Shown: positions 18,237 through 28,620, counted from the stretch's first letter. The stretch: 40,460 nucleotides of DNA from Chitinophagaceae bacterium (GCA_028288585.1 JAQBNL010000050.1:1-40460); one strand, 5' to 3'. Program-made: numbers and translations. The notes: a model not told the origin generated them from the letters alone.

Positions 18237-20452
18237 TACTCAGGAAGATAATTTTTAAAATACTTTTCAATGGCTGTATCATATTTGTCTTTCCAATAAG
18301 ATATATTTTGCCAATTCTCACCGTTAATTTCAACATCACTATTTGTTACAATACCCAATTTTTCAAAAGGTTTGTTTTCCATGAATTTTTCAAACTCATT
18401 TATTTTCTCTTTTGATATTGTTACCACTACCCTGCCCTGTGCTTCTCCAAACCAATAAGCATCTTTGCGAATACCGGCGTTGTACTGGTTGACGCTAAAA
18501 CCAAGGTTCCTGTTAAACCCGCTTTCGGCAAGTGTTACAAAAAGTCCGCCTTCACTAATATCATGTGCCGACTGGATAAGTTTACTTTTTATTAAATCAT
18601 TTACTGTTTGATGTAAGCTATATTCTTCTTCAAGATTAAAATAGGGAACAGGAGAAAACTCTACTCCTAAAATCTTGTGTAAATATTCTGATGAATTAAT
18701 ATCGTTCTTACTTTCTCCAAGCAGGTAAATTATATCACCCGGAGCTTTAAAATCCAATGTCATTTTATCATCCATATTATCCAATACGCCTACCATACCT
18801 ATTGTTGGTGTAGGATAAACAGGCCCCGAAGGAGACTGGTTATAAAAGCTGACATTGCCACCGGTAACAGGCGTGTCAAATTTTTGGCAGGCTTCGCTCA
18901 TCCCTTTAATTGCCTGTACAAATTGATAATACACTTCAGGGTCATACGGATTTCCAAAGTTGAGGCAATTGGTTACTCCTAAAGGTTGCCCGCCACTGCA
19001 TACAATGTTCCTGGCGGCTTCACTTACTGCAATCATACAGCCAACATACGGATCAGCAAAAACATAACGGCTGTTACAATCTGTCGTTACAGCCAATGCT
19101 TTCCCTGTTTCTCTTACAAGAACAACGGCAGCATCTGATGGTTGATTGGTATTTGTATTGCCTGTACCCACCATACTGTCGTATTGATTATATATCCATC
19201 TTTTAGAGGCAATGTTTGGAAGAGAAATTAATTGCCCGGCAATATTTTTTAAATCAGCGGGAACTTCGACCTTACTTATATCAAATGCTTTTATCTGTTC
19301 AAAATATTTTGGCTTTTTATATTCTCTTTCATAAACCGGGGCGCCACCACCTAATACCAAACTCTCTGCAGGAAGCTCAGCTTCTAATTCTCCGTGCATA
19401 CAAAATTTAAGCAGTTTATCATTTGTTACTTCTCCAATTTGCGAACAGGGAATATCCCATTTCTCAAAAATTTTAATTACTTCTTCTTCTCTTCCCTTAT
19501 TTATTATAAGTAACATTCTTTCCTGGCTTTCACTGAGCAATAATTCCCAGGACTTCATATTTTTTTGACGTGTTGGAACTTTATCAAGGTCAATATTCAT
19601 TCCCACCTCACCTTTAGCGCTGGTTTCAGCGGTAGAACAAATAATGCCTGCAGCGCCCATATCCTGCATGCCTGCAACTGCGCCTGTAGGAATTATTTCA
19701 AGGCAGGCTTCCAATAATTTTTTCTCCTGGAAAGGATCACCCACCTGGACAGCAGGAAGATCCTCCATACTATTTTCAGTAATATCGGCAGAGGCAAATG
19801 CTGCGCCTCCCATCCCATCTTTTCCGGTAGCACTGCCAACAATAAAAACAGGATTGCCAATGCCAATTGCTGTGGCACTAACTGTACTGCCTAATTTTAC
19901 TATACCAACGCTCATGGCATTCACCAAAGGATTGGTGTGGTAACAATCTTCAAAATAAACTTCACCACCAACTGTTGGTACACCGAAGCAATTTCCATAA
20001 TGCCCGATACCGTGAACAACACCACTTACCAAATGCTGTGTTTTATTATCTTTTAAATTTCCAAAACGCAATGAATTCAGGGCCGCAATTGGCCTTGCTC
20101 CCATGGTAAAAATATCACGATGAATACCGCCTACCCCTGTTGCTGCACCCTGGAAAGGTTCAATAGCAGATGGATGATTATGGCTTTCGATTTTAAAGAC
20201 AACTCCATAGCCATCTCCAATATCCATAAGGCCGGCATTCTCTTCACCGGCCTTTACTAATAATTTAGAACCCTCCCGTGGCAAGGTTTTCAACCACTTA
20301 ATTGAATTCTTATAACTACAGTGCTCACTCCACATAACCGAATAAGCACTCAGCTCAGTAAAGTTGGGAGTACGGCCTAATATTTTTATTATTTGTGTAA
20401 ACTCTTCAGGTTGTAAGCCTAATTTTTGGGCTACATCAACAGTTATTTCCAT
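18236..20452 (-). CDS. purL: Phosphoribosylformylglycinamidine synthase, small PurL type
   Basis: PurL converts FGAR to FGAM in purine synthesis. This is the short form of about 740 residues, which needs separate PurQ (glutaminase) and PurS subunits; neither is in this window. YSVMWSEHCSYKNS near residues 38-51 is the N-terminal active-site motif. ESHNHPSAIEPFQGAATGVG is near 89-108, and GNPVFIVGSATGKDGMGGA carries the ATP-site glycines. A second AIRS-like half follows, with CLNFGNP and PVTGGNVSFYN. An AIRS-type glycine-rich core in both halves is the family architecture. It is the first gene of the purL-hldD pair. Confidence 0.96.
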   Translation of the reverse strand: MEITVDVAQKLGLQPEEFTQIIKILGRTPNFTELSAYSVMWSEHCSYKNSIKWLKTLPREGSKLLVKAGEENAGLMDIGDGYGVVFKIESHNHPSAIEPFQGAATGVGGIHRDIFTMGARPIAALNSLRFGNLKDNKTQHLVSGVVHGIGHYGNCFGVPTVGGEVYFEDCYHTNPLVNAMSVGIVKLGSTVSATAIGIGNPVFIVGSATGKDGMGGAAFASADITENSMEDLPAVQVGDPFQEKKLLEACLEIIPTGAVAGMQDMGAAGIICSTAETSAKGEVGMNIDLDKVPTRQKNMKSWELLLSESQERMLLIINKGREEEVIKIFEKWDIPCSQIGEVTNDKLLKFCMHGELEAELPAESLVLGGGAPVYEREYKKPKYFEQIKAFDISKVEVPADLKNIAGQLISLPNIASKRWIYNQYDSMVGTGNTNTNQPSDAAVVLVRETGKALAVTTDCNSRYVFADPYVGCMIAVSEAARNIVCSGGQPLGVTNCLNFGNPYDPEVYYQFVQAIKGMSEACQKFDTPVTGGNVSFYNQSPSGPVYPTPTIGMVGVLDNMDDKMTLDFKAPGDIIYLLGESKNDINSSEYLHKILGVEFSPVPYFNLEEEYSLHQTVNDLIKSKLIQSAHDISEGGLFVTLAESGFNRNLGFSVNQYNAGIRKDAYWFGEAQGRVVVTISKEKINEFEKFMENKPFEKLGIVTNSDVEINGENWQNISYWKDKYDTAIEKYFKNYLPE

Positions 20453-20468
20453 ATTAAAATAGTATCAG

Positions 20469-20476
20469 CAAACATA
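20469..20476 (-). promoter_or_regulatory. Candidate -7 element of purL
   Basis: TATGTTTG on the minus strand lies 16 bases before the purL ATG, predicting a leader of about 10 bases. No clear -33 TTG is found. Confidence 0.4.
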
Positions 20477-20552
20477 CACCGTCTGTAAATGTTATACTAT
20501 ATATACAGGTGCAAATATTTTAACTAACTTCCCACACTTAAAAAAAAATCGT

Positions 20553-21803
20553 TTGAGCTATTTATTTTTTTTTATATATCTGGGATTATTTTGCTGGCTG
20601 CTGACCAAAATAAAATTTATTACTGATACAGGTATAGATAAAAGAGTAATTGTTATTTTATTCCTTGTAAGAATAATTGCCGGTGTAATTAATGGTTATG
20701 TAAATCTTTATCATTATACCGGTACTGATATAGCATTCTTTCACCAGGAAGGTATAACAGAATATCATTTGCTTTTTAATGACCCTGTAGAATATTTTAC
20801 AAATATTTTTAAATACCATAACCAGAATTCCGGCCTTTTAGATATTACTGATTCATTCTGGAATAATCTTCGAAGTGTTCTTATGGTAAAGCTTCTGTCT
20901 ATTTTCAACATATTCAGCAGGGGCAACTTTTTTATTAATTCCATATTTTACAACTTCCTGATATTTTTTGGATCTGTTTCTTTTTATAGAATATTTATCA
21001 GGATATTTCCAAATAAAGAAATATGGCTAACTCTTATATTATTCTTTTTGCCCTCTTTAATTTATTTTACTGCCGGTACTCATAAAGACGGTCTTATTTT
21101 TCTGGGTTTAGGAATCAGTTGCTACAATTTGTTTTTTCTTATTAAAAAAGGATTCTCAATTCCAAAAATTGTATGGCTGCTAACAGGCTTAACAATTATT
21201 TTCCTGCTACGAAACTTTGTTTTAATAACCTTGCTGCCTGCGATAACTGCATGGATAATTGCAGAAAAAAATAAAAAATTTACCCTTCAAACTTTTATTG
21301 CTGTTTACCTTTTTTTTATATTGTTATTCTTCGGAGTAGGAAAATTGCATCCTGCGCTGGATTTACCTCAATATGTATCAACGAGACAAATTGCTTTTGT
21401 TCAGATATCTAAGGCAAGCCAATCTGCTGTTAATATAAATCCACTCTTTCCTAATTTCAGAAGTTTTTTAAACAACTCTCCCCAGGCGTTAAATCATGCT
21501 TTGATGCGCCCATATCTTACAGAAAAGTTCACACTGCCTTATATTCCTGCTGCCATCGAAATTTTTATCTACCAGGGTTTATTTTTCCTTTTTCTTTTAT
21601 TCAGATCAAAAAATAGATCTGGACCCTTTATTTATTTTAGTGTCTTTTTTGGTCTTTCCATGTTTTTAATGATAGGATATACCATCCCCATAATTGGTGC
21701 CATTGTAAGATACCGGAGCATCTATTTTCCATTTCTAATTATTCCTATTGTTTGCTCTACTGACTGGGGGAAAGTAAAGAGGTTGCTACACTTTAAGAAA
21801 TAA
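20553..21803 (+). CDS. Polytopic membrane protein, possible GT-C glycosyltransferase or polymerase
   Basis: A 416-residue protein with about ten hydrophobic helices spread along its length. Conserved-looking polar loops are TGTDIAFFHQEG near residues 57-68, with acidic and His residues after the second helix, and PSLIYFTAGTHKDGLI near 169-184, between helices. Loops of this kind (an early extracytoplasmic Asp, then a K-D/E loop) occur in GT-C glycosyltransferases and O-antigen polymerase-like proteins, but I cannot assign the family. No ATG exists near the beginning; TTG at 20553 is the only usual start codon giving a complete first helix. It is divergent from purL. LPS genes nearby make an envelope-glycan role plausible, by inference. 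Confidence 0.65.
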   Translation: MSYLFFFIYLGLFCWLLTKIKFITDTGIDKRVIVILFLVRIIAGVINGYVNLYHYTGTDIAFFHQEGITEYHLLFNDPVEYFTNIFKYHNQNSGLLDITDSFWNNLRSVLMVKLLSIFNIFSRGNFFINSIFYNFLIFFGSVSFYRIFIRIFPNKEIWLTLILFFLPSLIYFTAGTHKDGLIFLGLGISCYNLFFLIKKGFSIPKIVWLLTGLTIIFLLRNFVLITLLPAITAWIIAEKNKKFTLQTFIAVYLFFILLFFGVGKLHPALDLPQYVSTRQIAFVQISKASQSAVNINPLFPNFRSFLNNSPQALNHALMRPYLTEKFTLPYIPAAIEIFIYQGLFFLFLLFRSKNRSGPFIYFSVFFGLSMFLMIGYTIPIIGAIVRYRSIYFPFLIIPIVCSTDWGKVKRLLHFKK

Positions 21804-21913
21804 TATAATATTTATATTTTATCCCAATTTTCTCCACAAAATGGATATAAATTATAAAATTCTTTTTTATTTCCGCCTAAATGCCTTTTTTTTGCTTCTT
21901 AACTAAAAAAAAT

Positions 21914-24106
21914 ATGCAATCATTACGTTTCAACGCAATTCACAATTTAACTGCAAATCCTGTCTCGGTTGAGGTAAAAGGGTCAACAAAAATTACCCAA
22001 ATATTTGGAGAAAACGTATTCACGTTAAAAACTGCAAGGGAATTTTTAAGTGATGAGGCTTATAAAAGTCTCGTAGGTTCTATTAAAAGCGGAAATAAAA
22101 TTGATCGGAGAATGGGCGATCAAATTGCTGCCGGTTTAAAAGGATGGGCAGAAAAAAAGGGAGTTACCCATTTTACACATTGGTTTCAGCCTTTAACAGG
22201 TGCAACTGCTGAAAAACACGATTCTTTCTTTACCATAAAAGGAGATGGAAGCGCTCTTGAAGAATTTGACGGCGCTGCTTTAATACAGCAGGAACCCGAT
22301 GCATCCTCATTTCCGAGCGGCGGATTAAGAGCAACTTTTGAGGCAAGAGGTTATACAGCATGGGATCCCTCATCACCAGCTTTTATCATGGAAATTGGCC
22401 AGGGAAAAACTTTATGTATTCCAACAATATTTGTTTCCTATACAGGAGAATCTTTAGATACTAAAACTCCATTGCTAAAAGCGCTGGTAGCATTAGATAA
22501 AGCAGCTGTTGATGTTTGTCAATATTTTGACAAGAATGTAACTGAAGTAAGCGCAACACTAGGCTGGGAACAGGAATATTTTGTGGTTGATGAAAGCCTT
22601 GCAAATGCCCGTCCTGATTTGGTAATGACTGGAAGAACAGTTTTTGGTCATGCCCCGGCAAAGGGACAACAGTTAGAAGACCATTATTTTGCTTCTATCC
22701 CCGAAAGAGTGTATGCATTTATGAGAGACTATGAGGATGAAGCATACAAGCTTGGAATTCCTTTACGCACACGCCATAATGAAGTAGCCCCATCACAGTT
22801 TGAGTGTGCGCCTATTTTTGAATCAGTAAATCTTGCAGTAGATCACAATACTTTATTAATGGATGTAATGACAAGAGTTGCCAAGCGGCATAAGCTTGTT
22901 GTTTTACTTCATGAAAAACCTTTTGCCGGTATTAATGGCAGCGGTAAACATAATAACTGGAGCCTTGCCACTAATACAGGAGTAAACCTGTTGGCACCTG
23001 GTAAAACACCAAAAACCAATTTAATGTTTCTTGCGTTTTTTGTGAATACTATTAAAGCTGTTCACGATTATGCAGATCTTTTAAGAGCGTCTATTGCTTC
23101 TGCTGGTAACGATCATAGGTTAGGTGCTAACGAGGCACCTCCCGCTATCATTTCAATTTTTATTGGTAAGTACTTAACTGATGTTTTAAAACAAATTGAA
23201 AGCCGCGTAGGGCAAAAGTTTGATGAGCAGGATGAAGCCATGTTAAAGCTGGATATTCATAAGAGCATCCCGGAATTAATGCTGGATAATACTGACAGGA
23301 ACAGAACTTCTCCTTTCGCTTTTACAGGAAATAAATTTGAATTCAGGGCAGTTGGCTCTGCTGCAAACTGCGCAGGTGCAATGACAGTGTTAAATACGAT
23401 TATGGCAGAAACGCTTACTCAATTTAAACTGGATGTAGATGCAGTTATTGAAAAAGGCGAGAAGAAAGAGATCGCTTTAATGCAGGTGATTCAAAAATAT
23501 ATTGTTGAGGGTAAAGATGTTTTATTTGAAGGTGACGGCTATAGCGATAAGTGGGAACAGGAAGCTAAAAAAAGAGGCTTGCCAAATGTAAAAACAACGC
23601 CGCTGGCTTTGGATGCATTTGTAACTGATAAATCAAAAAAACTTTTTGAGCACAATAAGATTTATACGCATAGCGAGCTGGAAGCCCGTCATGAAATTTT
23701 ATTGGAGAACTACGTAAAAAAAGTGCAGATAGAAGCCAGGGTTATGGGAGATCTTGCAACCAATTACATTTTACCTTCAGCTATTAAATATCAAAACATA
23801 TTGGTAGAAAATATAAAAGGATTAAAAGAAGTTGGCTTACCCGCTACGGCATCTGTACACCAATCGCAGATTGTTGGTAAAATAGCAGACTATGTTAGTG
23901 CAATGAGCAGCAAAGTAGAAGAAATGATAGAAGCAAGGAAAGTTGCCAATGAAATTACAGGCACAAGGGAAAAAGCAATAGCTTACTGTGATACAGTTAA
24001 ATCCTGTTTTGACGATATCCGTTACAATGTAGATAAATTGGAATTAATGGTAGATGATAAATTATGGGAATTACCGAAATACAGGGAACTACTGTTCTTA
24101 AGATAA
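21914..24106 (+). CDS. glnN: Glutamine synthetase type III
   Basis: This enzyme makes glutamine from glutamate, ammonia and ATP; type III forms large dodecamers and is characteristic of Bacteroidota and cyanobacteria. Family motifs include THWFQPLTGATAEKHDSF, FPSGGLRATFEARGYT near residues 134-149, the catalytic TLGWEQEYF, and RTRHNEVAPSQFE. Later come GINGSGKHNNWSLATNTG and DNTDRNRTSPFAFTGNKFEFR. I chose the ATG at 21914 (MQSLRFNAIHN), because homologues start near this segment. The in-frame ATG at 21881 adds an unlikely F/K-rich extension. Length is 730 residues. A strong terminator follows. Confidence 0.95.
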   Translation: MQSLRFNAIHNLTANPVSVEVKGSTKITQIFGENVFTLKTAREFLSDEAYKSLVGSIKSGNKIDRRMGDQIAAGLKGWAEKKGVTHFTHWFQPLTGATAEKHDSFFTIKGDGSALEEFDGAALIQQEPDASSFPSGGLRATFEARGYTAWDPSSPAFIMEIGQGKTLCIPTIFVSYTGESLDTKTPLLKALVALDKAAVDVCQYFDKNVTEVSATLGWEQEYFVVDESLANARPDLVMTGRTVFGHAPAKGQQLEDHYFASIPERVYAFMRDYEDEAYKLGIPLRTRHNEVAPSQFECAPIFESVNLAVDHNTLLMDVMTRVAKRHKLVVLLHEKPFAGINGSGKHNNWSLATNTGVNLLAPGKTPKTNLMFLAFFVNTIKAVHDYADLLRASIASAGNDHRLGANEAPPAIISIFIGKYLTDVLKQIESRVGQKFDEQDEAMLKLDIHKSIPELMLDNTDRNRTSPFAFTGNKFEFRAVGSAANCAGAMTVLNTIMAETLTQFKLDVDAVIEKGEKKEIALMQVIQKYIVEGKDVLFEGDGYSDKWEQEAKKRGLPNVKTTPLALDAFVTDKSKKLFEHNKIYTHSELEARHEILLENYVKKVQIEARVMGDLATNYILPSAIKYQNILVENIKGLKEVGLPATASVHQSQIVGKIADYVSAMSSKVEEMIEARKVANEITGTREKAIAYCDTVKSCFDDIRYNVDKLELMVDDKLWELPKYRELLFLR

Positions 24107-24123
24107 TTATCCAACCAATTTTT

Positions 24124-24145
24124 AAATCCCGCAAGTGCGGGATTT
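24124..24145 (+). terminator. Rho-independent terminator after glnN
   Basis: AAATCCCGC-AAGT-GCGGGATTT, a perfect 9-bp stem with a tetraloop, is followed by TTTATT. Confidence 0.9.
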
Positions 24146-24212
24146 TTTATTTAACATATCCTAAATAAACTATTAAGATAATTTGCAATCTATCATGAAA
24201 CAAAAAACCATC

Positions 24213-24584
24213 ATGAAAAAAATATTTAAATTATTATCAATCGCAATTCTTCTTTTCTCCTTTACTATAGCCGCAGAGGCGCAGGTAAAACACAATAAAA
24301 AAGAAAGAAAAGAAATGATGAAACAGCTTCATCTAACCAAACAACAAAAAGAGCAGATGAAATCTTTTCACAAATCAACCAAGAAGGAAAGGGAAGCAAT
24401 AAAAAATAACACTGCGCTAACTGAGCAGCAGAAAAAGGCGCAAGTAGAGCAATTGAGAAATGAAAAGCGTCAAAAGCTGAATGCTATTCTTACACCTGAA
24501 CAAAAGGAAAAAATGAAAGAAATGAAGGAAAATAAACCACGCCGTGGTGTTACTGATATGCCTAATGAAAGAACAGCGAAATAG
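24213..24584 (+). CDS. Spy/CpxP-like small periplasmic protein
   Basis: A Sec signal peptide (KKIFKLLSIAILLFSF...EAQ) precedes about 100 residues that are almost entirely charged and helical. Three LTxxQ motifs are present (LTKQQKEQMK, LTEQQKKAQ, LTPEQKEKMK), the signature repeat of the Spy/CpxP/ZraP-like envelope-stress family. The protein may be a periplasmic chaperone or sensor; none of this is shown for Bacteroidota members. ATGs occur at 24195 and 24213. The latter gives the most standard signal peptide; a TTG further upstream at 24183 is unnecessary. It is flanked by terminators on both sides, hence monocistronic. Confidence 0.7.
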   Translation: MKKIFKLLSIAILLFSFTIAAEAQVKHNKKERKEMMKQLHLTKQQKEQMKSFHKSTKKEREAIKNNTALTEQQKKAQVEQLRNEKRQKLNAILTPEQKEKMKEMKENKPRRGVTDMPNERTAK

Positions 24585-24613
24585 TTAACCTCAAAATTCA
24601 ATAATCCTTATTT

Positions 24614-24641
24614 AGATAAGCCATCTTTTGATGGCTTATCT
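24614..24641. terminator. Strong bidirectional terminator
   Basis: AGATAAGCCATC-TTTT-GATGGCTTATCT is a perfect 12-bp stem followed by TTTTT on the plus strand. It serves the Spy-like gene and possibly the converging gcvP. Confidence 0.9.
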
Positions 24642-24648
24642 TTTTTAA

Positions 24649-27540
24649 TTAATTCCCCGCGGTTTCCAAATAACTTTCTGTGGGTTCGCAGGTGCAGATT
24701 AAATTTCTATCACCGTAAGTATTATTTACCCTGCTAACCGATGGCCAAAATTTATTCTCTTTTAAATATTCCAAAGGAAAAGCAGCCTGCTGGCGGGTAT
24801 AGGAATATTTCCATTCATCAGAAGTGATAACTGATAAGGTATGCGGCGCATTTTTTAAGAGATTATTTGTTTTATCACTATTTCCGTCAGTAATATTTTT
24901 TATCTCTTCATAAATATTTATTAATGCATTGCAGAAACGGTCAAGTTCTGCTTTATTCTCACTTTCTGTTGGTTCTATCATTATAGTTCCGGGAACAGGA
25001 AAGCTTAATGTTGGTGCATGGAACCCATAATCCATCAGCCTTTTAGCAACATCTTCCGCTTCAATGCCGGCAGTGCTTTTAAAGGGCCGCAGGTCAACAA
25101 TAAATTCATGAGCACAGGTACCACCTTTGCCGGTATACAATATTTTATAATATTTTTTCAACCTGAACTTCATGTAATTCGCATTCAGAATTGCATATTC
25201 AGTTGCTTTGCGAATACCATTTGCACCAAGCATTTTTATATATGCATAGCTGATAAGCAAAATACTTGCAGAGCCATAAGGCGCAGCGCTGATAGAATGA
25301 ATTTGTTCTTTTTTATTTTTCAAAACAGGATGACCCGGTAAATATGGAGCAAGTTTTTCATTTACACAGATAGGACCCATGCCCGGCCCACCACCACCAT
25401 GAGGAATTGCAAAAGTTTTATGCAGATTTAAATGACAAACATCAGCGCCAATTATACCCGGTGATGTAAGCCCAACCTGGGCATTCATATTTGCGCCATC
25501 CATATAAACCAATCCACCATTATCATGAATAAGCTGGCAGATCTCTTTGATACTTTCTTCAAACACCCCGTGTGTTGATGGATAAGTGACCATTAAACCC
25601 GCAAGAGCATTTTTATACTTTTCTGTATTTTGTTTAAGATCATTCACATCAATATTTCCGGCATCATCACATTTAGTAACCACAACTTTAAAGCCTGCCA
25701 TCACAGCCGATGCAGGATTTGTTCCATGAGCAGAAATTGGAATTAATATTACATTCCTATGACCTTCTTTCCTGCTTTCGTGATAAGCTTTTATTGTTAG
25801 TAATCCTGCATATTCTCCCTGGGCCCCACTATTGGGCTGTAAACTGCATGCTGTAAACCCGGTGATGCTGCAAAGCATATCTTCCAGTTCTTCAATTATA
25901 ATTTTATAACCTTCAGTTTGATCAGCCGGGGCAAACGGATGAATTTTACTAAACTCCGGCCAGCTGACAGGGATCAGTTCTGAAGCTGCATTTAATTTCA
26001 TTGTGCAGGAGCCGAGTGATATCATTGAATGCACAAGAGAAAGATCTTTATTCTCCAGCATTTTTAAATACCGCATCATTTCTGTTTCACTATGATGGCT
26101 GTTAAAAACAGGATGCAATAAATAAGGGGATGTTCTTGTAAGTGAACTGGGGATATTTTCAAGATTGGTTTCATTATCAAAAGTGGCAACAGCAGTATCA
26201 GTTCCTTTAGCCGCACCAAATATGCCTGCTATATTCAATACGTCCAACTGTGTTGTTGCCTCATCAACAGAAACCGTAATTGTTGTTTCATCAACATAAT
26301 AAAAATTCATTTTATGTGCTTCTGCAATTGTCCTGATAATGGAAGCGTCAGGCACCTGGACAGTAATGGTATCAAAATAATTTTTATTCCTTACCTCATA
26401 ACCCAGATCTATCAGTTCATTCACTAATGTCCGCGTTAATACAGCAATTCTTTTGGCAATATTTTTTATTCCTTCTGCACCATGATATACAGCATACATA
26501 GCAGCCATATTTGCCAGCAGTGCCTGTGCGGTACAAATGTTGGAGGTAGCCTTTTCTCTCCTGATATGTTGTTCTCTTGTTTGTAAAGCCATACGCAAAC
26601 AACGGTTCCCCTGTGCATCAACGCTTACTCCTATAATACGGCCAGGAATGCTTCTTTTAAATTCATCTTTGGTTGCAAAGAAAGCTGCATGGGGGCCGCC
26701 AAAACCTAACGGCACACCAAACCTTTGTGAAGAGCCTACCGCAACATCAGCGCCCAATTCGCCGGGCGGGGTTAACAGTGTTAATGCCAGAAGATCGGTT
26801 GCCATAACAACCTGTGCATTCACATCATGCACTGCATTTATAAAATCACGATAGTCTTCAATGCTTCCTTCGCTGTTTGGATATTGAATAATGGCGCCAA
26901 AAAAACTGTCATCCAATTGAACCGAATGAAAATTTGCAAACACCAATTCAATGCCTACAGGCTTTGCTCTTGTTACCAGGACATCTTTTGTTTGGGCAAA
27001 TATTTTTTCATCAACAAAAAACTTAGGAGATGTTGCATGTTCATGATCACGATTCTTATGATTGAAAAGCATTGTCATTGCTTCTGCTGCTGCCGTTCCC
27101 TCATCAAGCAGACTTGCATTGGCAATTGGAAGTGCCGTAAGGTCACTCACCATGGTTTGAAAATTTAATAAACTTTCCAAACGACCCTGCGCAATTTCCG
27201 CCTGGTAAGGAGTGTATTGCGTATACCAGCCCGGGTTCTCAAAAAGATTTCTTAAGATAACGCTGGGAACAATAGTGTCATAATATCCCTGGCCTATGTA
27301 AGATTTATAAACTTTATTCTTTGCTGCTATCTTTTTTAATTCTGTCAAATATTCAAACTCACTCATTGCAGGTGTAATAGCAAGGTCACCTTTAATCTGA
27401 ATTGCGGTTGGTATGGTTTTATTTATTAATTCCTCCAAAGAACTCACGCCTATTTCCTTCAACATTTCTGTTGTTTCCTGCTCATTAGGACCTATATGCC
27501 TGTCTGCAAATTCGTTTGCCTGCTTTTGGAAAAGATTCAT
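24649..27540 (-). CDS. gcvP: Glycine dehydrogenase (decarboxylating), P protein
   Basis: This PLP enzyme decarboxylates glycine and passes the aminomethyl group to the lipoyl H protein of the glycine cleavage system. At 963 residues it is the fused form carrying both P1 and P2 halves. [12 protein letters not shown] is near residues 11-22, [20 protein letters not shown] is near 130-149, and [19 protein letters not shown] near 704-722 holds the PLP lysine. A second-half [16 protein letters not shown] is also present. GcvT and GcvH are not in this window, so the system is dispersed here. A -7-like element and a small hairpin lie in the upstream region shared with the YkgJ-like gene. Confidence 0.97.
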   Translation of the reverse strand: MNLFQKQANEFADRHIGPNEQETTEMLKEIGVSSLEELINKTIPTAIQIKGDLAITPAMSEFEYLTELKKIAAKNKVYKSYIGQGYYDTIVPSVILRNLFENPGWYTQYTPYQAEIAQGRLESLLNFQTMVSDLTALPIANASLLDEGTAAAEAMTMLFNHKNRDHEHATSPKFFVDEKIFAQTKDVLVTRAKPVGIELVFANFHSVQLDDSFFGAIIQYPNSEGSIEDYRDFINAVHDVNAQVVMATDLLALTLLTPPGELGADVAVGSSQRFGVPLGFGGPHAAFFATKDEFKRSIPGRIIGVSVDAQGNRCLRMALQTREQHIRREKATSNICTAQALLANMAAMYAVYHGAEGIKNIAKRIAVLTRTLVNELIDLGYEVRNKNYFDTITVQVPDASIIRTIAEAHKMNFYYVDETTITVSVDEATTQLDVLNIAGIFGAAKGTDTAVATFDNETNLENIPSSLTRTSPYLLHPVFNSHHSETEMMRYLKMLENKDLSLVHSMISLGSCTMKLNAASELIPVSWPEFSKIHPFAPADQTEGYKIIIEELEDMLCSITGFTACSLQPNSGAQGEYAGLLTIKAYHESRKEGHRNVILIPISAHGTNPASAVMAGFKVVVTKCDDAGNIDVNDLKQNTEKYKNALAGLMVTYPSTHGVFEESIKEICQLIHDNGGLVYMDGANMNAQVGLTSPGIIGADVCHLNLHKTFAIPHGGGGPGMGPICVNEKLAPYLPGHPVLKNKKEQIHSISAAPYGSASILLISYAYIKMLGANGIRKATEYAILNANYMKFRLKKYYKILYTGKGGTCAHEFIVDLRPFKSTAGIEAEDVAKRLMDYGFHAPTLSFPVPGTIMIEPTESENKAELDRFCNALINIYEEIKNITDGNSDKTNNLLKNAPHTLSVITSDEWKYSYTRQQAAFPLEYLKENKFWPSVSRVNNTYGDRNLICTCEPTESYLETAGN

Positions 27541-27610
27541 GTTTCCTGTTTTTTAGTTTCTTTTTTGGTTGTCAGCCATTATACTACTATTTAGCTTCAT
27601 TGGTGTCGTC

Positions 27611-27623
27611 CCGCATTTTGCGG
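27611..27623 (-). other. Small hairpin in the gcvP leader
   Basis: CCGCA-TTT-TGCGG forms a 5-bp stem inside the predicted gcvP leader. It is not a recognisable riboswitch. Confidence 0.4.
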
Positions 27624-27658
27624 AATATATCAGTTTTCTATTGAGCTAAAAACAGACG

Positions 27659-27666
27659 CAAAGTTA
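27659..27666 (-). promoter_or_regulatory. Candidate -7 element of gcvP
   Basis: TAACTTTG followed by CGTC on the minus strand fits TAnnTTTG. It predicts a leader of about 110 bases. The nearest upstream TTG is too far for a -33 box. Confidence 0.4.
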
Positions 27667-27720
27667 CGACGGAGAGCTGAATAATAATATCCCCAACACA
27701 GCATACATTATCTTTACTTT

Positions 27721-28206
27721 ATGAAAGAAGAGGCCTTGCATAATTGGGAAAAGAAATCTTCTGAAAATCAAAAAAAATATAAACGGTTTTTAGAAAGGCC
27801 GGATAAGAATAAAGTACTGAAAGCTCTGCCTGTACTGCATGAGGAAGCATTTGCTAAAATAAACTGTCTTGAGTGCGCCAATTGCTGCAGAAATTATTCC
27901 CCCCGGTTTAAAACACCAGATATAAAGCGTATTTCCAAACATTTAAAAATGAAAGAAGGAGATTTTATTGAAACGTATTTACGCCTGGATGAAGAGGGAG
28001 ACTATGTTGCCAATAAAACACCATGTCCATTTTTAGGAGAAGATAATTACTGCGGTATTTATGAGAATCGCCCCAGTGATTGTGTTCGTTTTCCTTATAC
28101 GGATGAGGATGTGATAATTAAAAGACCGCAACTCACCATAAAAAATTCTACTTTTTGTCCTATAGTTTATTATGTAATGGAAGGACTTACAAAACAGGTG
28201 AAGTAA
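27721..28206 (+). CDS. YkgJ-family cysteine-cluster protein
   Basis: A 161-residue cytoplasmic protein with the CxxCxxCC cluster CLECANCC near residues 44-51. A second set of cysteines follows in PCPFLGEDNYCGIYENRP near 101-118, then DCVRFPY. This is the pattern of the YkgJ zinc/iron-chelating (PF03692) family, for which metal binding is proposed; the role in the cell is unknown. Its stop codon abuts, with no intervening base, the stop codon of the converging response-regulator gene. TATCTTTA lies 4 bases before the ATG, a near-consensus -7 box. Confidence 0.85.
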   Translation: MKEEALHNWEKKSSENQKKYKRFLERPDKNKVLKALPVLHEEAFAKINCLECANCCRNYSPRFKTPDIKRISKHLKMKEGDFIETYLRLDEEGDYVANKTPCPFLGEDNYCGIYENRPSDCVRFPYTDEDVIIKRPQLTIKNSTFCPIVYYVMEGLTKQVK

Positions 28207-28581
28207 TTAGCCTGCAGAACTACTTTTTATCTTTACAAGGTTATTTATTTTAGAAAGAAGGGTTTCTGCTTCAAAAGGCTTTTGAATAAAATCATTGGCC
28301 CCATATTGCCCTACTGTTTGTAAAATTTCATCATCACCGGATACCATTATCACAGGAATATGTTTGGAATCAGGATGAAATTTTAATTGCTTACAAATTA
28401 CCCGTCCATCATAGCCGGTTAAAAAAACATCCAGCAAAATAATATCCGGCTGAAAATTTTTTATTTTAGGAAATATATCTTCTGATTTTGTAACAACAGA
28501 AACGTCAAAATCTTTTCTTAATAAAATAAAAAGCATAGCGCTTATATCTTCATCATCATCAATTACCAATAATTTATTCAT
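28207..28581 (-). CDS. Single-domain response regulator (receiver only)
   Basis: A 124-residue CheY-like receiver domain with no output domain. The acidic pocket is D8-D10, the phospho-acceptor is D51 in ILLDVFLTG, S81 is the switch Ser/Thr in MVSGDD, and K101 is in IQKPF. It presumably takes phosphoryl groups from a histidine kinase encoded elsewhere; the partial kinase at 40187 is too far away to assume pairing. It lies 39 bases downstream of the MFS gene on the same strand and may be the last gene of the cluster. Confidence 0.9.
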   Translation of the reverse strand: MNKLLVIDDDEDISAMLFILLRKDFDVSVVTKSEDIFPKIKNFQPDIILLDVFLTGYDGRVICKQLKFHPDSKHIPVIMVSGDDEILQTVGQYGANDFIQKPFEAETLLSKINNLVKIKSSSAG

Positions 28582-28620
28582 AAGGGTGAGCTTATATATT
28601 CAATTGCTTTTTACACGCAA

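Noticed and set aside
21881-21913. An N-terminal extension of glnN from the first ATG
   Set aside because: The extra residues (MPFFCFLTKKN) are unlike GS-III N-termini, and a better ATG at 21914 begins the conserved segment.
27541-27720. A possible glycine riboswitch before gcvP
   Set aside because: Only a 5-bp hairpin is present. The conserved tandem-aptamer glycine riboswitch core is not visible, and the leader is too short for a tandem aptamer.
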